Shown piece by piece: positions 1-9,180 of a stretch of DNA of 64,000 bases. A program made the translations under genes and the position numbers. The stretch's first letter is position 1. The number at the start of each line of letters is the position of its first letter. The notes under the pieces are model-generated. The model did not search any database and was not told where the DNA came from. It saw only the letters and a program-made list of their open reading frames with translations. The stretch comes from Reichenbachiella versicolor (GTDB lineage: Bacteria > Bacteroidota > Bacteroidia > Cytophagales > Cyclobacteriaceae): positions 248,001 to 312,000 of the forward strand of contig NZ_QFZQ01000006.1 in NCBI RefSeq assembly GCF_003171675.1, written 5' to 3'.

Positions 1-2564
1 GTGAAGATGGAGTGAGCGTTCAGCTCTGCATATAACTCTGCTAACTTATCTTCATCACCTAACGGGTCAAAATCAGACACTACCACATTACTGAAATGCT
101 CAAAAGCAGACTTGATATTTTTTACATTGACATTCTTGTAGGAGAAGTCAACAATCTTACAATCATTCTTATACTTGGTAGTCCTGTTTACCCTTGAAAT
201 GGTCTGAATGGCATTGATACCTCTGATCTCCTTGTCTAAGAATAAAGTATGCAGCTTGGGTTCATCAAAACCTGTCTGTAGCTTATCTACGACTATGATC
301 AGTCCATTTTTTTTGTTCGCAAAGTTCTGTAATACCTTCTCCTCGCTTAGTCCACCATTAAGGCTATTTGTACTGCCATGTTCCTGACTGTCCGAGAATA
401 CAATGTATATCGGAGCATCAGCGAAACGCTCATACTTTTTATGCTGTGTGAGCTCAGCATAGTATTTCTTGATAAATCCTACATACTTTTTGGCAGCTGG
501 TATAGAAGATACTGCCAACATACCTTTGGCTGAACCTCTGATGTTGTGATAGACGGATGAAAGGAGTCTTTCAACAACGAATTTCGAAATGGCTTCAATC
601 CTCTGAGTGTTGAGGTATATTCTCTTCTTTCGTATGGCATACTTCTTTCCATACTTATCTATACCTGTATCGGTGTTGTCAGGTATCTCTTCAAAACCAT
701 AACCAAGGTCACCTTCAAAGCCTTCCAGCTCATTGTCTGGAATTTCAAAGTACATCTTTGCAGAAACAGGAACAATCCCTCGAATGGGATTTAGGATGTA
801 GCCATCTTGTATGGCTTCGCGCATGGTATAGCTGTCAAATGGAATCCAGATTTTTTCTGATTCTGCGTATTTGTTGAACTCTCCAAAACGAGCTAAAACC
901 TTATCATCTGGAGTTGCTGTAAACCCGACAATTAAATTTTTCTTTATTTGAAGATTTTGGTACTCTTTATTGCTGTCGAAGTTGTTTTGCAACTCTTCAA
1001 ACGTACTTACCATCTCTTCGTTTTGAACACCGCTATTGCTTCTATGAATTTCATCAATTAAGAAAGCTACACGATAATCACTTAGTCGCTTGATTGATTC
1101 GTAATCAAGTATATTACTGACACTAGAGAACTTTTGTAAGTTGACAACTACCAAGCGTTTGTCGCTGCTCAAAGCAGATATGAAAGTCTTCTTGTCAGTT
1201 GCTTCTATGAACATTCCTTTTTGAATATTCATGTTATGCAGTTTAGAATCTAATTGATCTCTAAGCTGCAAGCGGTCAACTACTAGCATCACCTTGTCAT
1301 ACACATAGAGTCCCTCTCTGCGAAGGTCTTTGAGCTGCAAGGCTGTCCAGCCGATAATATTACTCTTACCAAACCCTGCTGCATATTGTAGCAGGAGGGA
1401 ATAGACGGTCTTATTGTTTTGGTACTTCTGACGTTTGGCAATGAGTTCTTTAGTTTGGCTCTCACCAATGCCCTTTTCTTTTAACTCAGCCTCTAACTTC
1501 CTGATAAAGTAGTCTGGTTCATCTTCATGCTCCAGAAACTCATTGATCTTAAATAGTACTTTGTCTGTTCCAAATTTTTGCTTGGGTCGTGGTGCTATCA
1601 GCCTACCATCATTGTGCTTATATTCTTTGGTTTTGCTGCCTTCCTTTTTGATGAATTCACGCTCTATGAAGTTGTAGTAGAGAATTTCTTTCTCTATCAT
1701 CTTCTTGTCGTAGAGTGCCTTGAACACCTCCTCAAATCGCTCGGTTTTTGTGGCTTCCCTGCTCCGAAGTGGGTAGGGCTTGAAGTCCTTTAGGACTTTC
1801 TTTTCATAGTTTTCAAAATCATAGCTGCCACTGGCTACCGTGTTTTTGATTTCATCAAAGTGATTGGAAATATTTCGGGTGACGTAAGTCTCTGAAATAT
1901 CTGTAGAGGTAATATGTATGGCTTTCTCAAATACTTTCAGAAAGTCCTTTCGGATGGTTTGAGAGAAATCATTTTTATTAGCAATGGTCAGGTATTCCTG
2001 TACAGCATTTAAGTAGTCTTTACTTACTTTCTTTCTGCCGTTCTTTTGAGCCGTTTGGTTTGTCCAGTTGCTCTTTAACTCACTATATCCTAAAAAGATA
2101 CCATTCAGGAAAAAGGACAAATCAGGGCGAAATGAAAAATGCTGCTTGCCCTCATAGCGAAAGATGTAGGGCAACTCCTGGACTACTGAGAATACATTTT
2201 GGTCAAATAACTTGTCTTCTTCAAACTCACTACCGCTTGGGTAAAAGAGGTGCAGCTTGATTCCTTCAAATGTGACGGACTTATTAGTATTGATGAAAAT
2301 AGCCATGTTCATGGATGACTTTATCTTCTCATCCAGGAATTGGCAAAAGGCGTTTAGCAGGTCTTTTTCGCTTGGAAACTTTTTTAGGAGCTTTCGGTAA
2401 TTGCTCTTATTCAGGTCTGTTTCCGAAATGAAATGCTTTAGGTCTTCTGTGATGAAGAACAAAGGCGAAACGGTATTTGCCTTTGCTTCCTTGTAGCGAA
2501 GGCCGTCAGGTCTTTCGCAAAGGAAGTTGACGAGGTATTTATCTTGTAGGTCTAATTCATTCAT
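1..2564 (-). CDS. hsdR: Type I restriction enzyme R subunit HsdR (3' end cut by window start)
   Basis: Motor and nuclease subunit of a type I restriction-modification complex: ATP-driven DNA translocation followed by cleavage of unmodified DNA. Translation from the ATG gives about 854 residues and runs off the window, so the C-terminal coupling domain is missing. An N-terminal PD-(D/E)xK nuclease is visible (RPD near residue 147, ELK near 163). Then come the SF2 helicase motifs: Walker A with GFGKSN near residue 397, DEIH near 505, FTATP near 547, and QTISRVNR in the second RecA-like lobe. It is the last gene of an hsdM-hsdS-GxxExxY-hsdR run, 10 bp after the preceding gene. No frameshift was seen in the visible part, so it appears intact. 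The family call is secure; the recognition sequence cannot be read from it. Confidence 0.95.
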   Translation of the reverse strand, partial: MNELDLQDKYLVNFLCERPDGLRYKEAKANTVSPLFFITEDLKHFISETDLNKSNYRKLLKKFPSEKDLLNAFCQFLDEKIKSSMNMAIFINTNKSVTFEGIKLHLFYPSGSEFEEDKLFDQNVFSVVQELPYIFRYEGKQHFSFRPDLSFFLNGIFLGYSELKSNWTNQTAQKNGRKKVSKDYLNAVQEYLTIANKNDFSQTIRKDFLKVFEKAIHITSTDISETYVTRNISNHFDEIKNTVASGSYDFENYEKKVLKDFKPYPLRSREATKTERFEEVFKALYDKKMIEKEILYYNFIEREFIKKEGSKTKEYKHNDGRLIAPRPKQKFGTDKVLFKINEFLEHEDEPDYFIRKLEAELKEKGIGESQTKELIAKRQKYQNNKTVYSLLLQYAAGFGKSNIIGWTALQLKDLRREGLYVYDKVMLVVDRLQLRDQLDSKLHNMNIQKGMFIEATDKKTFISALSSDKRLVVVNLQKFSSVSNILDYESIKRLSDYRVAFLIDEIHRSNSGVQNEEMVSTFEELQNNFDSNKEYQNLQIKKNLIVGFTATPDDKVLARFGEFNKYAESEKIWIPFDSYTMREAIQDGYILNPIRGIVPVSAKMYFEIPDNELEGFEGDLGYGFEEIPDNTDTGIDKYGKKYAIRKKRIYLNTQRIEAISKFVVERLLSSVYHNIRGSAKGMLAVSSIPAAKKYVGFIKKYYAELTQHKKYERFADAPIYIVFSDSQEHGSTNSLNGGLSEEKVLQNFANKKNGLIIVVDKLQTGFDEPKLHTLFLDKEIRGINAIQTISRVNRTTKYKNDCKIVDFSYKNVNVKNIKSAFEHFSNVVVSDFDPLGDEDKLAELYAELNAHSIF

Positions 2565-2574
2565 ATTGTCAGAA

Positions 2575-2985
2575 TCAGGATTTATTGATTTTAGGATTTA
2601 GAGGATGCCCTTTAGCATGATAGACTTTCTTGAATTGAAGACTCGTTGCTCCAAAGTTGATCAGCAACCCTACAGGCAACTGATATGCCACCAGATAGTT
2701 CTTGGCTTGAGCCAGATGTACGTTTTCAAGGTTGACCAATGCTTTTATTTCCACCATCACCTCATTTTCTATGATAAAATCTGCCCTTCGAGTGCCTACT
2801 TGAATACCCTCATAGTAGATCGTTTGATCTTGCTCTCTCACATATCCCAGACCAGCTTTCTCCAATTCAATTGCTAAACATCGCTGATAGATCACCTCTT
2901 GAAATCCATTCCCTAATGTATTGTGTACTTTCATAGCGCAGCCATTGATCTTGTAGGTGATGTCGTTGAGTTCTTTTTCTGTCAT
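2575..2985 (-). CDS. GxxExxY family protein (PD-(D/E)xK nuclease fold)
   Basis: Small 136-residue protein with the features of the GxxExxY family (PDDEXK_3). GNGFQEVIYQ at residues 25-34 carries the G-x-x-E-x-x-Y signature. It is followed by RADFIIENEVMVEIKA near residues 67-82, which reads as the D...E-x-K core of a PD-(D/E)xK nuclease. Members are common in Bacteroidota, and their biological role is not settled as far as I know. Here it sits inside the restriction operon, 21 bp after hsdS and 10 bp before hsdR, all on one strand, so co-expression is likely. It could be an accessory nuclease or a passenger gene. The family call is firm; any role in restriction is inference. Confidence 0.85.
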   Translation of the reverse strand: MTEKELNDITYKINGCAMKVHNTLGNGFQEVIYQRCLAIELEKAGLGYVREQDQTIYYEGIQVGTRRADFIIENEVMVEIKALVNLENVHLAQAKNYLVAYQLPVGLLINFGATSLQFKKVYHAKGHPLNPKINKS

Positions 2986-3006
2986 TACTTATTCATGTTG
3001 TCAGAA

Positions 3007-4410
3007 TCAAGATTTAATCGGATGTATTTGATTTTCAGGATGAATTGAATCCTGCCCATCTTTTAATCCTACTGATCCTGATTCAGACACTTTTATTTTT
3101 CCTGTCACCACATCATTGATAAGCGTTTTTCTCAGCTCTTTGAGTGTGATGATTTGAGTCTGTATGTTCTTAACAATTTGATCAATTTCGGATGTCTTTT
3201 TCTCCAAGTAATTTGCAATGTCCTTCTGTTCATTTTTTGGAGGTAAACAATAGAAAAATTTCTCAAAAACATTCTGATAGAGATGTAGAATGGTTGTACC
3301 ATTCTTGTTGAAGTCAACAAAATCAAAAAAGACTCTTGAATTAAGAAGCCAATACATGTATTCGTTAATATATTTCTCATGACGAGGGCGAGTGACGAAA
3401 ACACCACTATTAAGAGTCGCAGGTTTAGGCAAGTTTTGAACAATTGCTGTTTTGCCAATCGAGCCATCTTTTGTTATTAGCAAGTCTCCCTCTTTAATAA
3501 TGATTTTTTTATCCTGATCAAATCTTTCCTTTTCTACATGGTAACAATTACTCCAATCAATTTTACCATTAAGAAAATCAGTTCCCGTAACACAGTAGTA
3601 ATCACCGCTCAACTCAAATTCATCACTTCTAAGTCCTTGCCAGCCAATTCTGGCTTTGACATAAGTGTAATCCTTAATTCTCCTAAATTCCCAATGCTCT
3701 GGTATTTGACCAATCCAATCAATGCCACTGTCTTTGAGTTTTACATCCTTATTCAGCCCTTTTGTTACTGTTTCATTAATCAGACTTTTCCTCAGTTCTT
3801 GATAGTAGGTGATCTTCTTTTCTAAAAGTTCTACTTTCTTATCAATGGCCTGAGTCTTGGTGTCAAGGTAATCGGCTATGGTCTCCTGTTCAGCCGGAGG
3901 TGGAATGGGAACACTTATAGCTTCAATAGTGCCCAGATATATACCTGGCTGGGCAGAATAATTCGTGTTTGACCAAAGGTTTTTTTGGAATCTGTTGCCT
4001 TGTATAAAATAGAACAAATATTTGTTAAGTAATACTCTCTCATTTACCCTTATAGTTGCTATACTTCTTTGGGTTGCAAATGGTTTGAGTTTTGGTACTA
4101 ATGCAACCTTACCCATTGTTGCGCCAACTATTGCTAATTGTATGTCTCCTTCCTTAACTTTAAAAGACCGAACAATTGACAGGTAATCCTCTTTGGAAAT
4201 CATACTGTCATCTTTCAAGTTGACAAACTTGTTATCAACAATGTTCCGGACACTTAATAAGGGATAGCCACTATCTACTCTTTGAAACGATCCATGAGTA
4301 CCATCTTTAATTAGTCTACAAACTCTTTTTAAATGACTATCAATCCAATGAGTAGGGATATTACCTAACCAATGTATTTCAGAATCTCTATATGAGTCAT
4401 ATTTCATCAT
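3007..4410 (-). CDS. hsdS: Type I restriction-modification specificity subunit HsdS
   Basis: DNA-recognition subunit shared by the methylase and restriction complexes. At 467 residues it shows the usual two-fold layout. Each half begins with a W-x-G-x-I-P-x-H-W block (WLGNIPTHW near residue 14 and WIGQIPEHW near 233) leading into a target-recognition domain. Each half ends in a conserved coiled-coil spacer (AEQETIADYLDTKTQAIDKK and EQKDIANYLEKKTSEIDQ), each followed by an ELRK(S/T)LIN motif. Two intact recognition domains imply a bipartite target. Its start overlaps the hsdM stop by 4 bp (ATGA), so translation is probably coupled. No inverted repeats or spare hsdS fragments suitable for phase variation were noticed beside it. 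Confidence 0.95.
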   Translation of the reverse strand: MMKYDSYRDSEIHWLGNIPTHWIDSHLKRVCRLIKDGTHGSFQRVDSGYPLLSVRNIVDNKFVNLKDDSMISKEDYLSIVRSFKVKEGDIQLAIVGATMGKVALVPKLKPFATQRSIATIRVNERVLLNKYLFYFIQGNRFQKNLWSNTNYSAQPGIYLGTIEAISVPIPPPAEQETIADYLDTKTQAIDKKVELLEKKITYYQELRKSLINETVTKGLNKDVKLKDSGIDWIGQIPEHWEFRRIKDYTYVKARIGWQGLRSDEFELSGDYYCVTGTDFLNGKIDWSNCYHVEKERFDQDKKIIIKEGDLLITKDGSIGKTAIVQNLPKPATLNSGVFVTRPRHEKYINEYMYWLLNSRVFFDFVDFNKNGTTILHLYQNVFEKFFYCLPPKNEQKDIANYLEKKTSEIDQIVKNIQTQIITLKELRKTLINDVVTGKIKVSESGSVGLKDGQDSIHPENQIHPIKS

Positions 4411-6476
4411 AGAGCCAATTCTTTTTCTAAGTTGGTTAAATCATCTTCCAATGCTTCCAGATCAGAATTGATTGCAGAAACTTCTCTCAACTTCTCGGGT
4501 GTGTAGAACACTTTATTGAAGTTTACTTCCACACCGATCACATTGTCCAGGTACTCGAAAGGCTTGGAGATGTATTTAGCCATGAAATCAGCGATCCATT
4601 GAAGATTCTCCGTTTTGTCAGGAGAGTAAGGAATAATCTCATAGTCTTTTTGCAGGTCTTTGGTGAGTTCTGCCGTTATGACAATACTGGCCTCTTTGGT
4701 CTTGGTAGCTTTCTTGTAGCTGGATTTGATAACTATTTTACCACAACCCAATTCTGTTTGTTTGCCTTCCGTTTCTTCTATGAGTGTATCCTTGTCAGTG
4801 TCATACCAATAGGTGGACTTTTCAGTCTGCACTTTCAAAGTTTGTTCCTTATAGTCCAATGATGCAATCATTGGTTTTACTTCCTCACCAAAACGCTGCA
4901 GTAGATTTTTGTATGTGGTTTTGTCAAAGTCGGTAATCGTAAACTCAGTGATCTTAATGTTTTCCTCGTCCTCAACTGTAATCTGAGTAGGAGACAGCTT
5001 GATTGATTTGGCTTCTACCTGCTCTCCTTCATTGTTTTCTTTTACAGGCATTTCAATGTGCTTTCCATTTTCATCCACATTGGTCAGCATGATACTCTGG
5101 CGATTGTAGTAGAAATGCCACTTGTCAAATACCTTGGAGAAATCGTTATCCTTAAACTCCGTGAAAGCCTTAATGATCTCTGCTCTGTTGTCAGGGTTCA
5201 TTTGCTTTCGCTTCTTACCCTTACTTTTCTTTAGAGGTTCATTTAGCTCACTTGCATTGACGAGTATTACTTTGTCCTTTCTGTCAGCAGGTTTGTTCTT
5301 ATTGAAAATCCATAGATAGGTATAAATGCCTGTGTTGAAGAACTCATCTGTTGGCATTTGGATAATACCTTCTACCCAATCATTGTCAAAGAAGTGCTTG
5401 CGGATATTGCTTTCACCGCTCCCTGCATCACCACTAAATAGCGTAGAGCCATTGTGAACAACTACGGCCATTCCTTCACTATTCAGTTTCCAGAGAATGT
5501 GTTGGGTAAATAGGAATTGTCCGTCAGAGATAGAGGGGAGTGAAACGAAACGATCAGTCGTATCATTCTTGATGTCTTTGGCATATCCTTTCCAGTCCAC
5601 TCCATACGGTGGGTTGGCTACTGCAATGTGAAACTGCTTGTCAAAGAACTTACCTATCTCTGTGAGTGTATTGCCGTATTCTATCTGAGTGTCTTTTCTG
5701 AAACGGCTTTCAATCTTTGCCAATGCGAACAGGGCATCACTCCATTCTTGCCCATAGGTAGCTGTAGGTCGATTGAACATTTCCTGTATCTTATCTTCTA
5801 CACCAAAGAGGAGGTTTCCACCTCCACAAGTCGGATCATAAATGGTAAGGAACTTGCCATTGTCCTCAATCTTGGAGGCAATCAATTCAGAAATCAAAGA
5901 GATAATATCATCTGGAGTATATTGCTCTCCTGCTGTTTCTGCTGATATATCTGCCCATCTACGCTTGATGTGTTCTTCAAGCGTAGTAATTTCTGAGTTG
6001 TTGAATGGAGTCAAATCAACTTCACTCCACGCCTGTACTGTCTCGAATAAGATTCGTTTCTTTTTGAGCTGTCCGCTAATGCCAGAAATGTCCAGGAACT
6101 TTTCTTCTTCTGTTCCTTTATCCACACCCAATAAGTATTTGGTTTCTGGATCAAATGATTTCAAGTAGAGGTGAAAATCAGAATCAAAGGCTTTGTCATT
6201 CTTACAAATGTCTTTTAGGGATTTGCCTTGGCGAATGATATAATCATTGTAGCCAAGTCCAGCAAGCTGAAACTCTTCTACAAAATCATCAATGTTATCC
6301 TTTCCAATTTCTTCTTCCAGTCTCTGGGCTTCCCTGATCAATCGGCTCTCTACCATGAGCAAAGCGAAATAGGGCATCATGTATTTAGGGAAATCACTCT
6401 GCTTGATTCCTGCACCTATGAGTAAGTCGGCTGTTCGCCAAACGTCTGATTCGTATTTGAGGATGTTAACACTCAT
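4407..6476 (-). CDS. hsdM: Type I restriction-modification methyltransferase subunit HsdM
   Basis: N6-adenine DNA methyltransferase subunit. The SAM-binding motif I reads YDPTCGGGNLLFG (residues 212-224) and the catalytic motif IV reads NPPYGVDW (288-295), in the order of the gamma-class N6 methylases. An N-terminal helical region of about 180 residues precedes the catalytic domain. At 689 residues it is longer than classical HsdM (about 500). The extra length lies after the catalytic domain and includes a charged segment near 480-640. It is the first recognisable gene of the operon and overlaps hsdS by 4 bp. The ATG is supported by an upstream in-frame stop in the same frame and by the MSVNIL N terminus. 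Confidence 0.95.
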   Translation of the reverse strand: MSVNILKYESDVWRTADLLIGAGIKQSDFPKYMMPYFALLMVESRLIREAQRLEEEIGKDNIDDFVEEFQLAGLGYNDYIIRQGKSLKDICKNDKAFDSDFHLYLKSFDPETKYLLGVDKGTEEEKFLDISGISGQLKKKRILFETVQAWSEVDLTPFNNSEITTLEEHIKRRWADISAETAGEQYTPDDIISLISELIASKIEDNGKFLTIYDPTCGGGNLLFGVEDKIQEMFNRPTATYGQEWSDALFALAKIESRFRKDTQIEYGNTLTEIGKFFDKQFHIAVANPPYGVDWKGYAKDIKNDTTDRFVSLPSISDGQFLFTQHILWKLNSEGMAVVVHNGSTLFSGDAGSGESNIRKHFFDNDWVEGIIQMPTDEFFNTGIYTYLWIFNKNKPADRKDKVILVNASELNEPLKKSKGKKRKQMNPDNRAEIIKAFTEFKDNDFSKVFDKWHFYYNRQSIMLTNVDENGKHIEMPVKENNEGEQVEAKSIKLSPTQITVEDEENIKITEFTITDFDKTTYKNLLQRFGEEVKPMIASLDYKEQTLKVQTEKSTYWYDTDKDTLIEETEGKQTELGCGKIVIKSSYKKATKTKEASIVITAELTKDLQKDYEIIPYSPDKTENLQWIADFMAKYISKPFEYLDNVIGVEVNFNKVFYTPEKLREVSAINSDLEALEDDLTNLEKELAL

Positions 6477-6741
6477 CTTTCTTAATCTCTTTACTTATTA
6501 TATCCAAAGCCCCATTAGCCAATGGCTCATCTTGTATCACATCTTTTATTCTATCAGCCAACCATCGGACTATGAGATCCTTTTCATTGGCTTTAGTACA
6601 GTGACAATCTTTATGATATGCTCTCGCTGTGCTCTTCTTTCTCAATTAGAGCCGTCTCTATATCAATCTGGGTTACTACTTGTCTAAGTAATAAGCCTTG
6701 TGAATTACCTAGCTCTCTGAGTCTTGTGTCGAGATAGTTCA
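6471..6741 (-). pseudogene. Possible gene remnant just upstream of hsdM
   Basis: Two coding-like segments in different frames read toward hsdM. The first, from an ATG, reads MNYLDTRLRELGNSQGLLLR and continues to a stop near 6622. The second picks up in another frame (HKDCHCTKANEKDLIVRWLA...) and ends at a TAA overlapping the hsdM start. RELGNSQGLLL resembles the start of AbrB/MazE-type antitoxins, while NYLDTRL recalls the spacer of HsdS; neither match is convincing. A frameshifted regulator or specificity fragment is possible, as is chance. The rest of the stretch up to about 7120 shows no supportable gene. Confidence 0.25.
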
Positions 6742-7120
6742 TTATCTTTTTATTGCCTTGTCACTTTCTGTCGTTGGTGTTAAATTTTGATTCCAATTCA
6801 GTCTTGATTTTTGAAAAGACAATAATAAAATCACGTGATGAAGAAAAATATTTAGCATCATTTTAGACTGAAATATATTAGTCAATTTAAATCTTCTCAA
6901 AATCCGCCTCAAGTTGCTAAAAACAGGCATAAGAGACAAGGCTTATGAAATCTAAAGAATATCTCACTATAGCTAAAAGGCGGGGTGTGTTAATGATGTC
7001 TTAAGGATGAATGGAGATATTTATCTAATATATTGAACACTGCTCTATTTCTTTACCTATTAGCTATGACACATATATTACTTCTCAATCCTTCTTTAGT
7101 CCTGTGAAGCCAACTATCTT

Positions 7121-7786
7121 CTAAAAGCTATTGATTATTTGAGAAAATCCTCCTTGCCAATCACCGTAGCAAGCAAATAGATAGACAAAAATAGCTATCA
7201 ATACAATCGGAAAATAAACATCTCCAAATTTATCTTTTAGAAAAGAATATTTTAAAAACTGCCAAACATACACTCTAAATCCAAGTATTTTAATTAATCC
7301 TATTTCAATTGTTTCTGTATGACCTTTTTCGTTAGAAGAGTAATACCCATCAATTTTAATCTTTAGCAGAGAAACCGGATCAATTCCTAACCCTATATTT
7401 TTAAAGGATAATTTTTCCTCAAATCCGTCTATTTCTATTGTTTCTTTAAAATGCTTGGACCAATTACTTTTAAAATAGGCATGTATTTTATCTTTAATGT
7501 ACTTAGTGAACCCTTTTCGAACTTCTTCTTTTTGGAGTTTGGTAAAATATCTCCAAACAAAAAATATATAAATACAATATAGACCTATATAAAATCTGCT
7601 TATCTCTGTTATCTCTAGTCCCAATCCAAGTAGGTTGAACTTGGTGATCTCGACTCTTGAAAAGGCAAGAAATATAATGACTACACTTAGTATGTTGAGG
7701 TTCTTGCGGACTGATCCAAAAGAGATATCAAAATCGCCGCTTGAGTCGGAGTTTACAGTTATATTGTTTCGTATGGGTCTAGACAT
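7121..7786 (-). CDS. Hypothetical membrane protein
   Basis: 221 residues with no family I can name. A polar N terminus with a Ser/Asp-rich stretch (residues 8-25) leads into a hydrophobic segment at about 30-48 and a second at about 63-79. A charged central domain of about 90 residues follows (KLQKEEVRKGFTKYIKDKIH...). The C terminus has one clear hydrophobic segment (YFPIVLIAIFVYLFACYG). This suggests an inner-membrane protein with a soluble domain between membrane anchors. It stands alone between the restriction operon and a repeat-rich stretch, on the same strand as its neighbours, and could be a defence-island passenger, but nothing in the sequence proves that. Confidence 0.6.
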   Translation of the reverse strand: MSRPIRNNITVNSDSSGDFDISFGSVRKNLNILSVVIIFLAFSRVEITKFNLLGLGLEITEISRFYIGLYCIYIFFVWRYFTKLQKEEVRKGFTKYIKDKIHAYFKSNWSKHFKETIEIDGFEEKLSFKNIGLGIDPVSLLKIKIDGYYSSNEKGHTETIEIGLIKILGFRVYVWQFLKYSFLKDKFGDVYFPIVLIAIFVYLFACYGDWQGGFSQIINSF

Positions 7787-8000
7787 AGATCAATTAATTT
7801 TTAAAAATTCGAAGTTCTTAAAATGAACGTTAAGTGCAAAGAACTTAATAGAAGAAAAATGAAATCTACCTTTTGACATTTTTAGAACTCAAGATTTATT
7901 CATTTCGAGTAGGCAAGAAGAAGTAGTTTGTCTCTTAAGACCTCTACGCTCCTCTCGGATGACAGGATTTATATAACGTAGACCGTAAGTGTCTCATCTG

Positions 8001-8152
8001 AACAAACACTCCCCCTTGACAAGGGGGCTGGAGAGGATTCAATTTATAAATCCAGAAAGTAGAACTACTATATCAAGAACCTTACTTGTACTTGTGTTTC
8101 TTCCCAAATCCCCCTTACCCCCTTTGAAAGGGGGAATATGAAAACTTGTTCA
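8001..8152 (+). repeat. GC-rich dispersed repeat R1, copy 1
   Basis: First of six copies of an imperfect inverted repeat of about 150 bp. The left end reads CCCCCTTGACAAGGGGG and the right end carries TTACCCCCTTTGAAAGGGGG. Each end can fold alone, and the two ends also pair with each other. Other copies lie near 9414, 9894, 11808, 13740 and 15909 (inverted). The whole stretch between the neighbouring genes (7787-8441) is non-coding; besides this element it holds the box-like repeat listed next. Confidence 0.8.
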
Positions 8153-8298
8153 TCATGAGCTCCCATCTCATTCGAAACAAAACATACAAAGCGTAAAATG
8201 GTAATTATCACTCCTATCCTCAAGCGAAGGGGCTTCTAAGGCCTTAGCTAGATATTTCGTGCTGCTCAACATAACTGCGTTTTTGCATCTGAATGCAG

Positions 8299-8383
8299 CG
8301 TCATCACAAGCAAAGTGCGGCGATCTTTTTAGGTGAGGTACTGCCTCATTTTGGCAGATTACTTCACTGCGTTAGTAATGACG
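8299..8383. repeat. Box-like repeat with CGTCAT/ATGACG ends
   Basis: An 85-bp element bounded by CGTCAT and its complement ATGACG, with inner sequences such as GCAGATTACTTCACTGCGTTA. Related pieces occur near 9640-9680, 13696-13724 and 16050-16131 in both orientations. Repeats beginning GTCATTACGA...GAAGTAATCTG resemble intergenic repeats I recall from other Bacteroidota; their function is unknown to me. Confidence 0.6.
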
Positions 8384-8441
8384 TTGAAGACTCAGAATCA
8401 AAAAGCGTTATCAGTAGCAGAGCGAAAGATCTATCGAGGTC

Positions 8442-8933
8442 CTATCCCTGTGTTTTCTCCAGTAGTTTCTTCTGAAGTTCTATAATGGTATTTTGACAAT
8501 CAAACAGTTGCTTGTTCAAGTCCTCTTTTGATTGGATCAATGCTTTGAGCATCTTCTTTAACTTATCCTCAGAGATATCGTCTAGGTATCCGAATCTTTC
8601 TCTTTCGGTGATGAAGTCAGTCTCTCTTACGTCCTTGTTATTGGGCTGTGTTGACGTTGCTCCTTTACTCACATCATGAAAGGCCATATCTAATCGAATG
8701 AATTTATTATGGTCTAGATTGTATTGAGACATGATTTCATCAAACTTTTCTATTTTCATCGCAGTGCCTGATTCATAAGACTTGATATTTTCACGAGTCA
8801 AGCCAAAGTACTCACCGAAGACCTCCTGAGACAATTTGTGTTGTTCCCTTAGAGTCTTTAAGTTCTTGCTGATATAGTTGTTTTGATTATGAATATCGGA
8901 CGAAAGGTTGTGATGAGTATTTTTTGATTTCAC
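8442..8933 (-). CDS. XRE-family DNA-binding protein with C-terminal coiled coil
   Basis: 163 residues. Residues 22-78 form a Cro/C1-type helix-turn-helix (LREQHKLSQEVFGEYFGLT followed by ENIKSYESG, the usual recognition-helix pattern). A linker of about 50 residues follows. The C terminus (about 118-160) is a predicted coiled coil rich in Leu, Lys and Glu (KLKKMLKALIQSKEDLNKQL...), probably a dimerisation segment. It resembles phage or mobile-element regulators in size, but no phage gene is nearby. The 3' end of the gene runs into the repeat-rich stretch. A pair of direct repeats upstream may be its own operator. Confidence 0.8.
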   Translation of the reverse strand: MKSKNTHHNLSSDIHNQNNYISKNLKTLREQHKLSQEVFGEYFGLTRENIKSYESGTAMKIEKFDEIMSQYNLDHNKFIRLDMAFHDVSKGATSTQPNNKDVRETDFITERERFGYLDDISEDKLKKMLKALIQSKEDLNKQLFDCQNTIIELQKKLLEKTQG

Positions 8934-8936
8934 AGA

Positions 8937-9019
8937 ATATAGTTATCAACGATAAATATTTTACTTATTAGCATTATCAAAACTAATATAATTTTCCATG
9001 AAGACTGATATAGTTATCA
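8937..9019. promoter_or_regulatory. Direct repeats upstream of the XRE gene, possible operator
   Basis: The 12-mer ATATAGTTATCA occurs at 8937-8948 and again at 9008-9019, 71 bp apart. The first copy touches the start of the helix-turn-helix gene. Between them CAAAACTA (8978-8985) matches the minus-strand form of the Bacteroidota -7 box TAnnTTTG, though no -33 TTG was found at the right distance. Autoregulation is inference. Confidence 0.35.
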
Positions 9020-9180
9020 CCGGGATTTGCTATTCTACTTTCAAAGCAGGGATAGTGGGTCAATGGAGTTGGTAAGTAATAAAGGCCAAACAAAACATCA
9101 CATATAGATCTTTACCTGAGTCCAGATGATAAAAGGAAGTGATACTTCAATCAAAAAGCTTCGTCATAAGCAGGAGGATC

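Noticed and set aside
6742-6939. A 65-residue minus-strand open frame
   Set aside because: Basic, low-information sequence in AT-rich DNA without start context or neighbours that support it.
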